This document shows, in pieces, positions 51,189-60,642 of a DNA stretch of 64,000 bases. The position numbers and the translations under genes were made by a program. The notes under the pieces were generated by a model. The model searched no databases. It saw only the letters and a program-made list of their open reading frames with translations, and was not told the origin of the DNA. The number at the start of each line of letters is the position of its first letter. The stretch's first letter is position 1. This DNA is from Cytophagales bacterium (GTDB lineage Bacteria; Bacteroidota; Bacteroidia; Cytophagales; UBA9547): contig JAAFIH010000008.1 in assembly GCA_013297755.1 (NCBI GenBank), positions 1-64,000 on the forward strand, written 5' to 3'.

Positions 51189-53188
51189 TTATCAGACTAT
51201 TACGTTGATTTTATTTTCTATTGGGGTAACACAAACTTTTTCATTCTAAATGGTTTAGTTTTATATTTTGTGGCTTGGTATATTTCCAAAACTTGTGCGT
51301 TTGGTTCGCTGCATTTTTTTAACATGATTAGTTGGTTTTTGTGGTTTATAAAGGATGTCGTTACTACTTTTTGCGTGTTCATTATGCCAATTATTGTAGT
51401 CCAGCTATGATTTATGCCTGCTTTTTTTAGCTTGTGTCGTATGGTATTTACGAGCATATAAGCCACAATTCCAAGTTGTATATGTGCCTTTGTGCGTTCG
51501 TCCTTTTGATGAAATACTGGACGGATGTTAAGGTCTGTTTTGAGTACTCTAAAGGTGGCTTCTATTTCTGTGAGGGTATTATATATGCGCCACAGCAATT
51601 TTTCATTGTTTTCTTTTAACGATGTTCTTACAAAATATAGGCCCTCTGTTGGCGTTTCTTCTTGGGTTTTTTTGTTGTTTTTTAGCACAAAAGTAATGCC
51701 AGTGGCTATTTGATTTTCGTGCTCAATTTCTATGTTATAGTGCTTGTTTGCAGTGGGATAGCGTTCTTTTATTCTGCCTAGACGTTCTCCTACTTTTTCT
51801 ATTTTTTTTGTGCCTCCCTTTTTTTGTATGCTTGCGTGGAGATTTTGTAATTCTTCTTCAAAACGCAAGCAAATACGATCTTTCATGGCGTTTTCTTTTG
51901 CCGCTTTTTGTTCACTTTTGATCTCTAAAAATTGGTCTTCACAATCATCTTTTCTTACCACTTGTAGGCTTATTTTATGTCCTCTGTTATCCAATATTTC
52001 TACAGGTGTGGCATCAGGGTTTACTACTGTATAATCTTTTAATTTGGCTTTTGTAACACATAAATAGTCGTATCCTTTGGTTTTGAGCATGGTTAGGTTG
52101 GCTTCGTCTGCGATACCAGCATCCATTACTATTACAGGCTTGGCACTCAAAGAGGTGCTGGTTGCCAAGGCATCTACAATGGTTTCTAAGGTATGGGCTT
52201 CGTAAATATTGCCCTCGTATATTTTACTGTATTTTACAAAACCTTCTGCATTCACTACCAGGGCTAGGGATACTAGTTTACAGTCGCTACGTTTCTCTTT
52301 GCTTCTTCCAAATTGTGCCAATGCACTACCCTGTTTTCTTCCTTCAAAATAAGTGTTGGTTAGATCATAAAACACGATTTTATCTTCAATATCAAACAAT
52401 TCATTGGTTTTGGTACACAAATGTTGTTCGAGTATGTCTTTTTGAGCAAATAATTGGTCGCCAGTAAGGTATAACTGTTGGTAAGAAATAGGCTTATGTT
52501 CCCCAAAAACAAGCTCAGTAAGGGCTGTTGTGCTTTGCAACCATTGGGCGGTTTTGTGTTCTGATGCTGGAAAAACGGCCCTACCTACAATAAGGGTAAT
52601 GGCTTTATGAATGGCCTCTTGCTCCATGTCTGTTTGGGCCAAAACGGTGGCAATATCTAGCTCTTTTAGGGCTTGCAAACAAAGCCATTCGGCACCCACT
52701 TCTCGCACCTCATCGTGCTTTAGGGTTTTGAGGTTAACTTGCTCAAAATCTGCTTCTTCCGCTTTATTTTCAGTAATTTTAATAGTTTTTTTTGTGCTAT
52801 CAACAGAGGCTATTTTTTGCTTATCACGTAATTGTTGGTAGCATTTAACGGCTATTTTTTCCACTTGATCGCTTACCTCAAAAAACAAATGGTTGGTAAG
52901 ACCAAGATAAAGTTCTTCTATTCTGTTAGCGAGCATTTTTAACTCATCTGGCAGTAATCCATCTAAGCTGCCAAGGTTTAGTAAGTTATTATGTCTTGTT
53001 TTACCGCCAATACGGACACTCTCACAGAGCCTGTAATAAGTGTAAACTTTGCCATCTTTAGGGCCTTTATTGATTTTTTTTAGAAACATTTTGCAAAGAT
53101 AAAAAATGACAATCTAACATCCAAATTCTTTGGGGGAACACAAATGAGTTTCAAATAAATTCAAAAAACATAACTAATTGATAATCAG
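51185..53188 (-). mobile_element. IS1634-family insertion sequence
   Basis: About 2.0 kb. Short inverted ends near TGATTATCA (51186-51194) and TGATAATCA (53179-53187), with the transposase gene filling the interior. Exact ends and target duplication could not be fixed by eye. Inserted between two inverted truncated IS256-variant copies. Confidence 0.7.
51218..53089 (-). CDS. IS1634-family transposase
   Basis: A 623-residue DDE transposase with no stop or frameshift. The first Asp is in FYDLTNTYFEG, the second in VIVMDAGIADEANL, and the Glu in YNTLTEIEATFRVLKTDL, which is followed by the family-typical RPVFHQKDERTKAHIQLGIVAYM. The N-terminal region (FLKKINKG...YYRLCESVRIGGK) is also typical. 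It looks intact, so the element could be active. Confidence 0.92.
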   Translation of the reverse strand: MFLKKINKGPKDGKVYTYYRLCESVRIGGKTRHNNLLNLGSLDGLLPDELKMLANRIEELYLGLTNHLFFEVSDQVEKIAVKCYQQLRDKQKIASVDSTKKTIKITENKAEEADFEQVNLKTLKHDEVREVGAEWLCLQALKELDIATVLAQTDMEQEAIHKAITLIVGRAVFPASEHKTAQWLQSTTALTELVFGEHKPISYQQLYLTGDQLFAQKDILEQHLCTKTNELFDIEDKIVFYDLTNTYFEGRKQGSALAQFGRSKEKRSDCKLVSLALVVNAEGFVKYSKIYEGNIYEAHTLETIVDALATSTSLSAKPVIVMDAGIADEANLTMLKTKGYDYLCVTKAKLKDYTVVNPDATPVEILDNRGHKISLQVVRKDDCEDQFLEIKSEQKAAKENAMKDRICLRFEEELQNLHASIQKKGGTKKIEKVGERLGRIKERYPTANKHYNIEIEHENQIATGITFVLKNNKKTQEETPTEGLYFVRTSLKENNEKLLWRIYNTLTEIEATFRVLKTDLNIRPVFHQKDERTKAHIQLGIVAYMLVNTIRHKLKKAGINHSWTTIIGIMNTQKVVTTSFINHKNQLIMLKKCSEPNAQVLEIYQATKYKTKPFRMKKFVLPQ

Positions 53189-53291
53189 GTACTTACAAAT
53201 TATTGGTATCGAAAACAAATGAAAAATATCCTAAAATAGATGAAAAAAAATAAAAAATTAGGTCAGAATTTCAGGTTTTTGGGTAGGGTAA

Positions 53292-53929
53292 ATACAAGTT
53301 GGGTTAAGCATTTTTAGTGAGGTATTTTCGAACGATTGCAATTTGATGAAATTGGCATATTTGAAGTGGGTATTGCTTAAAACAATTTATGAGTCCACGT
53401 TTGCCATCGCATACCAAACCTTTTATTGTATAACCTTTATCAAGGAGTTTTTGTATGCCTTCTTGGTAGAGCAATACAGTTTCATATGCCACATAATCCC
53501 AATGCAAATTTGTGCCTGAATAAGCATCTTTAAATAGCATCAAACCAACACCTCTACCAAAGTAAGTCGTGTCCATCAAAACCACAACGGGCTTGATTAA
53601 ATCAGTTGGGCTTGCTACTTTGATAACATCTAATTTCCGCTGTATGGTCTTGATGTTGCAACCATATTTTAATGCTAATTGATGATAAGTCTGTTTACCT
53701 TCAACATATTCTTGCCATAATTGGAAATCATTTAATCGTTGACCTCCTACAAATTGTTTGCCACAATTGATACATTTATAGAGCTGTTTTTCTCCTTTTT
53801 TACCGTTTTTCTTGGTGATTTTCGAACCGCAGAAAAAGCACTTTTTTTATTCATAACCTTTCATTTGGCCCAAAGGTATGAATATCAATAACTTATAAAG
53901 ATTTTAGCCTACTTTTTGTCCATTAGGCC
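53292..53929 (-). mobile_element. Truncated IS256-variant, right copy (inverted)
   Basis: Inverted relative to 50602-51166. Same outer end GGCCTAATGGACAAAAAGTA (53929 inward). Matches over 565 of its 638 bases, lacking the left copy's 73-bp deletion. It breaks off at the same point as the left copy (AACCCAACTTGTAT), suggesting both derive from one truncated ancestor. Confidence 0.8.
53304..53854 (-). pseudogene. IS256-family transposase (variant Zn-binding type), C-terminally truncated
   Basis: As the left copy, but the frame continues through GLINCFKQYPLQICQFHQIAIVRKYLTKN to a stop. The QFHQ segment belongs to the DDE domain; the last third with the catalytic Glu is missing. The same seven-A run (53848-53842) separates the ATG from the zinc-finger frame. 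Confidence 0.8.
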
Positions 53930-54384
53930 TAAAATACTTAATTTTAAAAATTAATTTTCAAATAACTTTATATATAATAAAGTGCCTTCCCTTTAACTAC
54001 GCCAAAGTCTGAATATTTATATTACAATAACTTTAACTTAAGAATCTGATTTTCTTTCTCCTTTGGAGAAAAACTAAGATAGAGGCAACAAAAAAAAACC
54101 TAAGTAAACGACATTGATCTATATATTATGAATTTTATGGGTAATTAATAGTATCCAAAAAATTCATTTTTAAAAAAGTAAAAACAATATAAGTGTTTAA
54201 AGCAATACAATACTTTATAAAACTTTGATTAATCAAATTAAAATTAATCGTAATCAAGTGAAATTAGTTTTTGATAAATATAATTTTTTATACTATCAAA
54301 AACTAATTTCAAATGGATACCATTTTTAAACTTACTTTGAATGTCATGTAAGCATAAAACTTTTAAAAAACAAAACTTGATTTT
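53930..54384. other. Intergenic, 455 bp
   Basis: AT-rich and non-coding. Contains a long perfect hairpin (54260-54310, separate entry) and, around 54054-54120, a diverged copy of a sequence also seen at 36112-36175 (TTGGAGAAA and AAGATAGAGGCAAC). Confidence 0.55.
54260..54310. terminator. Perfect 17-bp hairpin, possible terminator of the aminotransferase gene
   Basis: Arms GAAATTAGTTTTTGATA and TATCAAAAACTAATTTC, 17-base loop. It lies 75 bases beyond the stop of the minus-strand aminotransferase gene. AT-rich and without a clear T-tail, so a terminator role is only a possibility. Confidence 0.4.
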
Positions 54385-55593
54385 TTATTTTAAAGTCGCA
54401 CAAGCATCTTTTAATCTTTTGCAACCTTCAATTAGCTTTTCGTCAGCTGCAGCATACGAAATTCGTATGCAACCTTCATACCCAAATGCACTACCTGGTA
54501 CAGTTGACATATAATAGTTGCTAAGCAACCAATTACTAAAATCGTCAGAATTATGTATGGTAGTTTTGCCATCAGTTTTGCCAAAATAAGCACTTATATC
54601 TGGAAAAAAATAAAAAGCACCTTTAGGATTATTGATTTTAAGACCTGGTATTTCATTTAATAAACGATACATTAAATCTCTACGTTTTGTAAATGTTTTT
54701 GTCATTTCCTTACTCGAACTCAAGTCTGCAGTTATACCAGCAAGTGCGGCTTTTTGTGCAATAGAGCAAGTGCCAGAGGTAATTTGACTTTGCATTTTAT
54801 CACAAGCATCAGCTATTGTTTTGTGTGCAGCCAAGTAACCTACACGCCACCCAGTCATGGCATATCCTTTTGAAAATCCATTTACTGTAATCACTCTATT
54901 TTTGATAGCATCTACAGAACCTATCGAAAAATGTGGTTCGCCATAGTTAATATACTCATAAATTTCATCTGCAATTACATATATATTTTCGTTTTGTTCT
55001 ACTACTTTTGCAATTTCTAGTAATTCTGTTTTAGAAAAAACAGATCCAGTGGGGTTACAAGGCGATGAATACATAATTACTTTGGTACGCTCTGTAATAG
55101 CATTTTTCAAATCTTGTATTGTAGGCTTAAAGTCATTCTTAAAAGTACCCTTCAATTCTACCACATTTCCTTCATACAACTTGACCAACTCTGCATAGCT
55201 AACCCAATAAGGAGAATATATAATGACCTCATCTCCTGAATTGATTAGCACAGAAAGAGCATTGGCCAGTGATTGTTTTGCTCCTGTAGAAACAATGATG
55301 TTTTCTTGTTTCCAATCTATATTATTGTCTCTTTTTAATTTTTCGGCAATCCCTTTTCTTAATTCTGGAATACCAGCAACAGGTGTGTAGTAAGAAAAAT
55401 TATCCATTATAGCCTTTGAACCAGCTTCTTTAATGTGCATAGGAGTAGCAAAATCTGGCTCACCCAAAGTAAGATTTACTACATTGTGTCCTGCACTGGC
55501 AAGTTCACGGGCTTTTTTGGCCATAGCTATAGTCTGAGACTCTGCTAGTGCATTGATTCTATCCGAAAGTATAGATGCTGTAAGCGTTGACAT
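54385..55593 (-). CDS. Pyridoxal-phosphate aminotransferase, aspartate aminotransferase type
   Basis: 402 residues, fold type I class. The PLP lysine is in VNGFSKGYAMTGWRVGY (the FSKxxxMxGWRxGY signature). Also recognisable are NLTLGEPDFATP at the substrate end, SSPCNPTGSVFS and VIADEIYEYI with the cofactor-binding Asp and Tyr, and RISYAAADE with the Arg that binds the carboxylate. It resembles the Ib subgroup (Thermus type) found in Bacteroidota. Single gene. Substrate preference (Asp, or prephenate as well) cannot be read here. Confidence 0.93.
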   Translation of the reverse strand: MSTLTASILSDRINALAESQTIAMAKKARELASAGHNVVNLTLGEPDFATPMHIKEAGSKAIMDNFSYYTPVAGIPELRKGIAEKLKRDNNIDWKQENIIVSTGAKQSLANALSVLINSGDEVIIYSPYWVSYAELVKLYEGNVVELKGTFKNDFKPTIQDLKNAITERTKVIMYSSPCNPTGSVFSKTELLEIAKVVEQNENIYVIADEIYEYINYGEPHFSIGSVDAIKNRVITVNGFSKGYAMTGWRVGYLAAHKTIADACDKMQSQITSGTCSIAQKAALAGITADLSSSKEMTKTFTKRRDLMYRLLNEIPGLKINNPKGAFYFFPDISAYFGKTDGKTTIHNSDDFSNWLLSNYYMSTVPGSAFGYEGCIRISYAAADEKLIEGCKRLKDACATLK

Positions 55594-55691
55594 GAGTGTA
55601 AATATTTGTTTTAAATATATTTTTGCAAATGTAAGGAGATTGTACGCATATACAAATTATTTTTGAATTTATAAAATCTTTAAAAACTAAC

Positions 55692-55878
55692 CATTGCAAA
55701 CCCATTTAGGTTATTCTAAATAAAATAACCAATTATTTTAATAACCACACCCTAAATCCAATTTCTGTTTGATGCACAGAATCCAAAGGTGGGAACTATA
55801 AATTCAACTTTTAAAAAACATTCTTTTTTAGTAATATTTTATTTTAAATTTTTAATATTTTTAAATGCGTTTGCCCTG
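55692..55878. mobile_element. Miniature element, family 1, with 9-bp target duplication
   Basis: 187 bp, ends CATTGCAAACCCATTTAGG (degenerate) and TTTAAATGCGTTTGCCCTG. Flanked by AAAACTAAC at 55683-55691 and 55879-55887, an exact 9-bp duplication. The interior has the reverse-complement module CAGAATCCAAAGGTGGG. Same length as the copy at 27201-27387. Confidence 0.82.
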
Positions 55879-56189
55879 AAAACTAACATAAAAAGGACAT
55901 TTATAATATTTTTAAAAACTAAATAACTATATATCAATCTCATTTATATAATATAAATAAAAAAGTGTTCTGAAGTTTTACTTATCAAGAAGTTCCAAAA
56001 TTTATAGAAACTCTTGCTAACAAATATAATAGTAAAGCTATTTTAATGTGACTTAAATAAAAACTTTAGATAAATAAAAAAAAATCTCATTTTTTTTTGT
56101 ATAAATTTAATTTTATTAATGAGAAAAAAAATCTTATTTTTAATCATTTTAAATAAGCACTTTTAAAACCATTTTTAAGATATACTTGT

Positions 56190-56197
56190 TATTTTTG
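56190..56197 (+). promoter_or_regulatory. -7 element TATTTTTG before hemA
   Basis: Exact TAnnTTTG match 10 bases before the ATG, implying a very short or absent leader. A -33 element at the correct spacing is not clear. Confidence 0.4.
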
Positions 56198-56207
56198 TAT
56201 TCTTATT

Positions 56208-57488
56208 ATGATTCAAGAACAATTCAAAGCAGTTTCATTATCATTTTTAAATACTCCAATTACAATAAGAGAGCTTTTTTCTTTTGATGAATTTGGTGTA
56301 AAACGAATTTTGTTGCTTCTCAAAGAGCAATTTGATTTACAAGAAGCCATATTTATATCCACTTGCAATCGTACAGAGTTATATTATGTTTCAGAAATTG
56401 ATTTGAATGAATCCATTATCAATTTTTTTATTCAAAATACCGATGTTGGCAAACAAGGCGATGTAAAACAATATTTTGTAAAATACAACCAAAGTTTGGC
56501 TTCTATATCTTATTTATTTGAAGTTTCGGTAGGTTTACATTCACAAGTAGTTGGCGATTTGCAAATGATAGGTCAGGTAAAAGATGCATACCAATGGTCT
56601 GCAGATGTCAATATGGCTGGAGCTTTTGTTCATAGATTGATGCACACTATTTTTTATGCTAATAAAAAAATTGTACAACAAACCAATTTTAGAGATGGAG
56701 CAGCCTCTATATCGTATGCAGCCACAGAGTTGATAGACGATATTTTATTGGCTGATAAAAATAAAAATATATTACTCGTTGGCACTGGAGAGATTGGCGA
56801 AGATGTGGCCAAAAACTTGTTAAATTTTGGTTATTCAAACATTACTATTTGTAACAGAACTATCGAAAATGCACAATTAGTAGCACAAAAATTACAGTTT
56901 TCGAGCAAAAGTGTGTTGCCTATTGACCTACTTTGGTCGCACATAGCTTATTTTGATGTTATAGTGTCGGCAGTGCAGGTTAGCGAACCTTTTTTTACTT
57001 TAGAAAAGTTAAAAGATATAAAAATAATGTCGCACAAGTATTTCATAGACCTATCTATGCCTCGCAGCATAGCACCATCTATCGAAAACTTGGCTGGTAT
57101 TGATGTATATAACCTTGAAGATTTAACAAAAAAAACCAATCAAGCTCTTGAAAGAAGACTTGCTGCCATACCCCAAGTAAAAGAAATTTTAAAAGAAACA
57201 TTACTAGAGTTTACATCTTGGGTTAAAGAAACAGAAGTTTCTCCTACTATTCATAGAATAAAATCAGTTTTAGAAACCATAAGAACTGAAGAAATAAGTA
57301 GATACAACAAGCAATTATCAGAAAATGAACTAAAAGTTGTAGAAACAATCACCAAAAATATGGTTCAAAAATTAATTAAACTGCCAGTAGTTCAGCTAAA
57401 AGCAGCCTGCAAACGTGGCGATGCCGATAATTTAATCGAAATCTTAAATGAACTTTTTGATTTGGAAAATCAAAAAGAAATAAAATAA
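56208..57488 (+). CDS. hemA: Glutamyl-tRNA reductase
   Basis: A 426-residue enzyme catalysing the first step of tetrapyrrole synthesis by the C5 pathway. The catalytic Cys53 is in ISTCNRTELYY. HSQVVGDLQMIGQVKDAYQ and the NADP-binding LVGTGEIGEDVAKNLLNFG are recognisable, followed by the C-terminal dimerisation helices. Full length. No hemC or other heme gene follows; the next gene is a lytic transglycosylase. Confidence 0.96.
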   Translation: MIQEQFKAVSLSFLNTPITIRELFSFDEFGVKRILLLLKEQFDLQEAIFISTCNRTELYYVSEIDLNESIINFFIQNTDVGKQGDVKQYFVKYNQSLASISYLFEVSVGLHSQVVGDLQMIGQVKDAYQWSADVNMAGAFVHRLMHTIFYANKKIVQQTNFRDGAASISYAATELIDDILLADKNKNILLVGTGEIGEDVAKNLLNFGYSNITICNRTIENAQLVAQKLQFSSKSVLPIDLLWSHIAYFDVIVSAVQVSEPFFTLEKLKDIKIMSHKYFIDLSMPRSIAPSIENLAGIDVYNLEDLTKKTNQALERRLAAIPQVKEILKETLLEFTSWVKETEVSPTIHRIKSVLETIRTEEISRYNKQLSENELKVVETITKNMVQKLIKLPVVQLKAACKRGDADNLIEILNELFDLENQKEIK

Positions 57489-57635
57489 TATTACTTTATT
57501 TTTTTTGTATTATAATTAAATTATTACTTTTTTTTGATTTATTTATTTCTTCAACAAATTTTTTAAATTAATTTTAATCAAATATTTACTTTTTTTTATT
57601 ACATTCGTAAAATATAAGTAAGCTAAGCCCTTAGT

Positions 57636-59060
57636 ATGAAAACAATTTTTGCCAAAATATTTATTTTATTTTTCAATTTAATACTTGTTTTTGTCTTGCC
57701 AGCTCAAGATGAAAACACAGCATTACCAGAAGACGCTATTCCTGTGATAGCAGATAATGCCATACCTGAACCAGCACCACAAATTATAGATTTTACAGTT
57801 CCAGAGGTAAATAAAGATAGTGTAAAAGTAAGATTAAAACGCATTGAAAAAGAAATACCTTTAGTTTATAATAATACTATCAATTCATTTATTTCTTATT
57901 TTGTAGTAAGAAATAGAGAATATTCTAAAATGGTTTTACGCAGAAAAGAAGCATATTTCCCAATATTTGAAAGAATTTTGAAAGAGAATAATATGCCTGA
58001 CGAACTCAAATATTTGTCTATTGTAGAATCTGGCCTTAATCCAAGGGCTCGCTCTAGAGCTGGGGCTGTTGGTTTATGGCAATTTGTGCCAGGTACAGGC
58101 AAATATTATAAATTAAACATTGATTGGTATATAGACGAACGCTCAGATCCAGAGAAATCAACAAAAGCTGCTTGTGAGTATTTAAGATACTTGCACACCA
58201 TGTTTAACAACTGGGAACTGGCCTTGGCAGCTTATAATTGTGGGCCTGGTAATGTAAGAAAAGCCATAAGAAATGCTAGAAATAAACGTGATTTTTGGGA
58301 AATTTATTACCACTTACCAAGAGAAACAAGAAGCTATGTGCCTCAATTTGTGGCTATATCTTACTTAATGAATTATCATAAAGAGCACAATATTATACCA
58401 GAATACAACGAAAATATCTACAATCCATTTACAATTTATACCGACCAATACATAAATGTAGAAACTCTAGCCAAACATATAGATTTGTGTCCAGAGGATT
58501 TGCAACGTATGAATCCCACGTTGCTACGCAATAGAGTACCTAGTTATTTGAAAAATTTTCCATTGAAAATACCTATGGAAAAAGTACATTTATTGATGGC
58601 TGATTATTGCTCTATCATGGATTCTTGCTCTAAAGTGGGTAGCGAGGAGATTACTGAAGATATTAATCCTAATTCTGAAAAAGATAAAAATAGAAGTATA
58701 ATTACTCATGTAGTAAAAAAAGGCGAAATATTACAAAAAGTTGCCTCAAAATATCATGTAACTATTTCTGAATTAAGAGCTTGGAATCATCTCAAAGGAA
58801 ATAAGTTGAAATATGGACAAAAACTTACTATTTGGCGAGATGACACTCAAAAAAATAGCGACAAAAAAATGGTTGCAACTGCAAGTAAAGCAAGTTCTAG
58901 GAAAGTTTACAAATCTAAAAATGACATTTACAAAGTAAAACAAGGAGATACATTATGGAGTATATGCCAAAAATTAGATGTTTCTCTAAAAGTGCTCAAA
59001 AGAATAAATAAGCTAAGAAACAACGAAGTAAGACCAGGACAAAAACTTATTTTGAGTTAA
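57636..59060 (+). CDS. Membrane-bound lytic murein transglycosylase, MltD-like, with two LysM
   Basis: A 474-residue exported enzyme that cleaves peptidoglycan between MurNAc and GlcNAc. The signal peptide ends near LPAQ. The SLT domain (about 95-240) has catalytic Glu in YLSIVESGLNPRARSRAGAVGLWQF, and AAYNCGPGNVRKA. Then come a linker and two LysM domains (about 348-395 and 428-474), beginning THVVKKGE and YKVKQGDTL, that bind peptidoglycan. The 3' end overlaps the convergent pth gene by 14 bases. Confidence 0.94.
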   Translation: MKTIFAKIFILFFNLILVFVLPAQDENTALPEDAIPVIADNAIPEPAPQIIDFTVPEVNKDSVKVRLKRIEKEIPLVYNNTINSFISYFVVRNREYSKMVLRRKEAYFPIFERILKENNMPDELKYLSIVESGLNPRARSRAGAVGLWQFVPGTGKYYKLNIDWYIDERSDPEKSTKAACEYLRYLHTMFNNWELALAAYNCGPGNVRKAIRNARNKRDFWEIYYHLPRETRSYVPQFVAISYLMNYHKEHNIIPEYNENIYNPFTIYTDQYINVETLAKHIDLCPEDLQRMNPTLLRNRVPSYLKNFPLKIPMEKVHLLMADYCSIMDSCSKVGSEEITEDINPNSEKDKNRSIITHVVKKGEILQKVASKYHVTISELRAWNHLKGNKLKYGQKLTIWRDDTQKNSDKKMVATASKASSRKVYKSKNDIYKVKQGDTLWSICQKLDVSLKVLKRINKLRNNEVRPGQKLILS

Positions 59061-59616
59061 ATTTGTTCATGCAATTATTTACTCCTTCTAGGCAAAAACA
59101 AAGAACTGCATCTGATGCTTTTTGTAAAATAATTGGCAAATCTTTGTTCTGTTCGGCAGAAAAACAACCCAAAACATAGTCTGATTGACGTCCTTTGGCA
59201 AATTCGTTTCCAATACCTAATCGCATACGAGCATAATTTTCGGTTAGTAATATTTCATTGATATTATTCAACCCATTTTGGCCACCACTACTTCCTTTGG
59301 CTCTTATTCTAATAGCTCCAAAATCAATATGTAGATCATCGCAAATTACAAGTATGTTTTCAGTGGGTATTTTGTTTATTTGCATCCAAAAACTTACTGC
59401 CCGGCCACTCAAATTCATAAAAGTAGTAGGTTTTATGATATGAATGTTTTTTCCTTTATACTTTAGCAATGCAGTTTGGGCCAGTCTATCAGTTTCAAAG
59501 CTAATTTTATGATTTAGAGCCAATGTATCTACGGCCATAAAACCAATATTATGCCTTGTTCGTTCATATTCTGCACCAATATTTCCAAGCCCAACAATTA
59601 AAAAATTATTACTCAT
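59047..59616 (-). CDS. pth: Peptidyl-tRNA hydrolase
   Basis: A 189-residue enzyme that recycles peptidyl-tRNA. Asn12 and catalytic His22 are in VGLGNIGAEYERTRHNIGF. KPTTFMNLSGRAV and ILVICDDLHIDFGAIRIRAKGSSGGQNGLNNI are the other two family signatures. Full length. It overlaps the upstream PspA-like gene by 8 bases and is convergent with the MltD-like gene. Confidence 0.96.
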   Translation of the reverse strand: MSNNFLIVGLGNIGAEYERTRHNIGFMAVDTLALNHKISFETDRLAQTALLKYKGKNIHIIKPTTFMNLSGRAVSFWMQINKIPTENILVICDDLHIDFGAIRIRAKGSSGGQNGLNNINEILLTENYARMRLGIGNEFAKGRQSDYVLGCFSAEQNKDLPIILQKASDAVLCFCLEGVNNCMNKFNSK

Positions 59617-60439
59617 TTTTAAAAAAATTATCTATCAATTTTTGTTTATCTGTATCGTTCTTAGGCAATTGAATCGTAGGTTTTGCAGGATTTAGTTTTT
59701 GTGATTCATCAAAATGTTGATTTATTTTTTTATCTTTTTTTACTTGTTCTTCCATTTTCTTTTTTTCTTCTAAGGCCAAAAGATCAGCTTTTATGGCATC
59801 AAATTCACTTACGACTTTGCTATCAGTTAGCAAAACATCAAACTCGCGATCTAGTTTGCCAGTATGTTCTGATAGTTCTGTATAGGCCTCAGCTTCGGCC
59901 TCTAATTTATTGATTTTATCCTCATATTTTTTGAAATCGGCCAGTGGAGAATCTCCAATTCCACCTAACTGTGCCCCAATTTCTTTATGAGCTTTTGCAT
60001 TTTGAACTTTTGCAGCTAGTATAGATTCTTTAGATTTGGCTTCGTCAAGTTTAGATTTCATTCTATCAAGTTGCAATTTCAGTTGGTCTACAGTTTTGCT
60101 TGAATGTTCGACCATGCCATTGTATTGCTCAATTTGGGCATCAAGTAATGATTTTTTTTCTAAAGCTTTCTTACCTAAATCATCGTTTCCAGTTTTGATA
60201 GCTTGGGTAGCTTTACCATACCAAGACAAAGATTCTTTGTTGAGCTCCTCTAGTTTATTTTTCAATAATTTGGTATTTCCCATCGCTTTTGCAAGTGCTT
60301 CTGTCGAATTTTTAATTGACAATTCCATTTCTGCAATGGCTAATTTCATCATCTGAACAGGGTCTTCAGCTTTATCAAGTGCATCGTTGGCTTTGGCTTT
60401 AAAAATATTTAAAAATCTTTGTATTAATTTTAACCACAT
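59609..60439 (-). CDS. PspA/IM30 (ESCRT-III-like) protein
   Basis: 276 residues, almost all helical and coiled-coil. The N-terminal amphipathic helix (MWLKLIQRFLNIFKAKANDALDKAEDPVQMM) and the long hairpin (about 30-210) are those of PspA/IM30. The C-terminal tail is Lys-rich (KINQHFDESQKLNPAKPTIQLPK, then helix). PspA proteins bind stressed membranes from the cytoplasmic side. In this organism there is no PspF-type regulator nearby. Co-transcribed with pth. Confidence 0.9.
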   Translation of the reverse strand: MWLKLIQRFLNIFKAKANDALDKAEDPVQMMKLAIAEMELSIKNSTEALAKAMGNTKLLKNKLEELNKESLSWYGKATQAIKTGNDDLGKKALEKKSLLDAQIEQYNGMVEHSSKTVDQLKLQLDRMKSKLDEAKSKESILAAKVQNAKAHKEIGAQLGGIGDSPLADFKKYEDKINKLEAEAEAYTELSEHTGKLDREFDVLLTDSKVVSEFDAIKADLLALEEKKKMEEQVKKDKKINQHFDESQKLNPAKPTIQLPKNDTDKQKLIDNFFKNE

Positions 60440-60642
60440 AATTATATCATTTTATTTCTTTACGAAAATAGTATAAAAATTGATTGAAAATGATTAAATT
60501 GAAGAAATTATTTTAATATTTGATTAAAATTTTCTATTTATTGTTAAAAATAATAAATTAATTTAAAATACTCAAAAAGAATAAATTGTACTTTTATTTC
60601 ATTTTTAATGCTATTTTTGATATACTTTCAAACAGAAACAAA

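Larger units (their letters stand above)
55594..56207. other. Intergenic, 614 bp, containing a family-1 element
   Basis: AT-rich. Holds the family-1 miniature element (55692-55878) and, at its right end, the -7 element of hemA. No gene is seen. Confidence 0.6.

Noticed and set aside
50602-53929. A classical composite transposon made by two complete IS copies.
   Set aside because: Both flanking IS copies are truncated, no cargo gene lies between them other than another IS, and no matching target duplication is seen at the outer edges.
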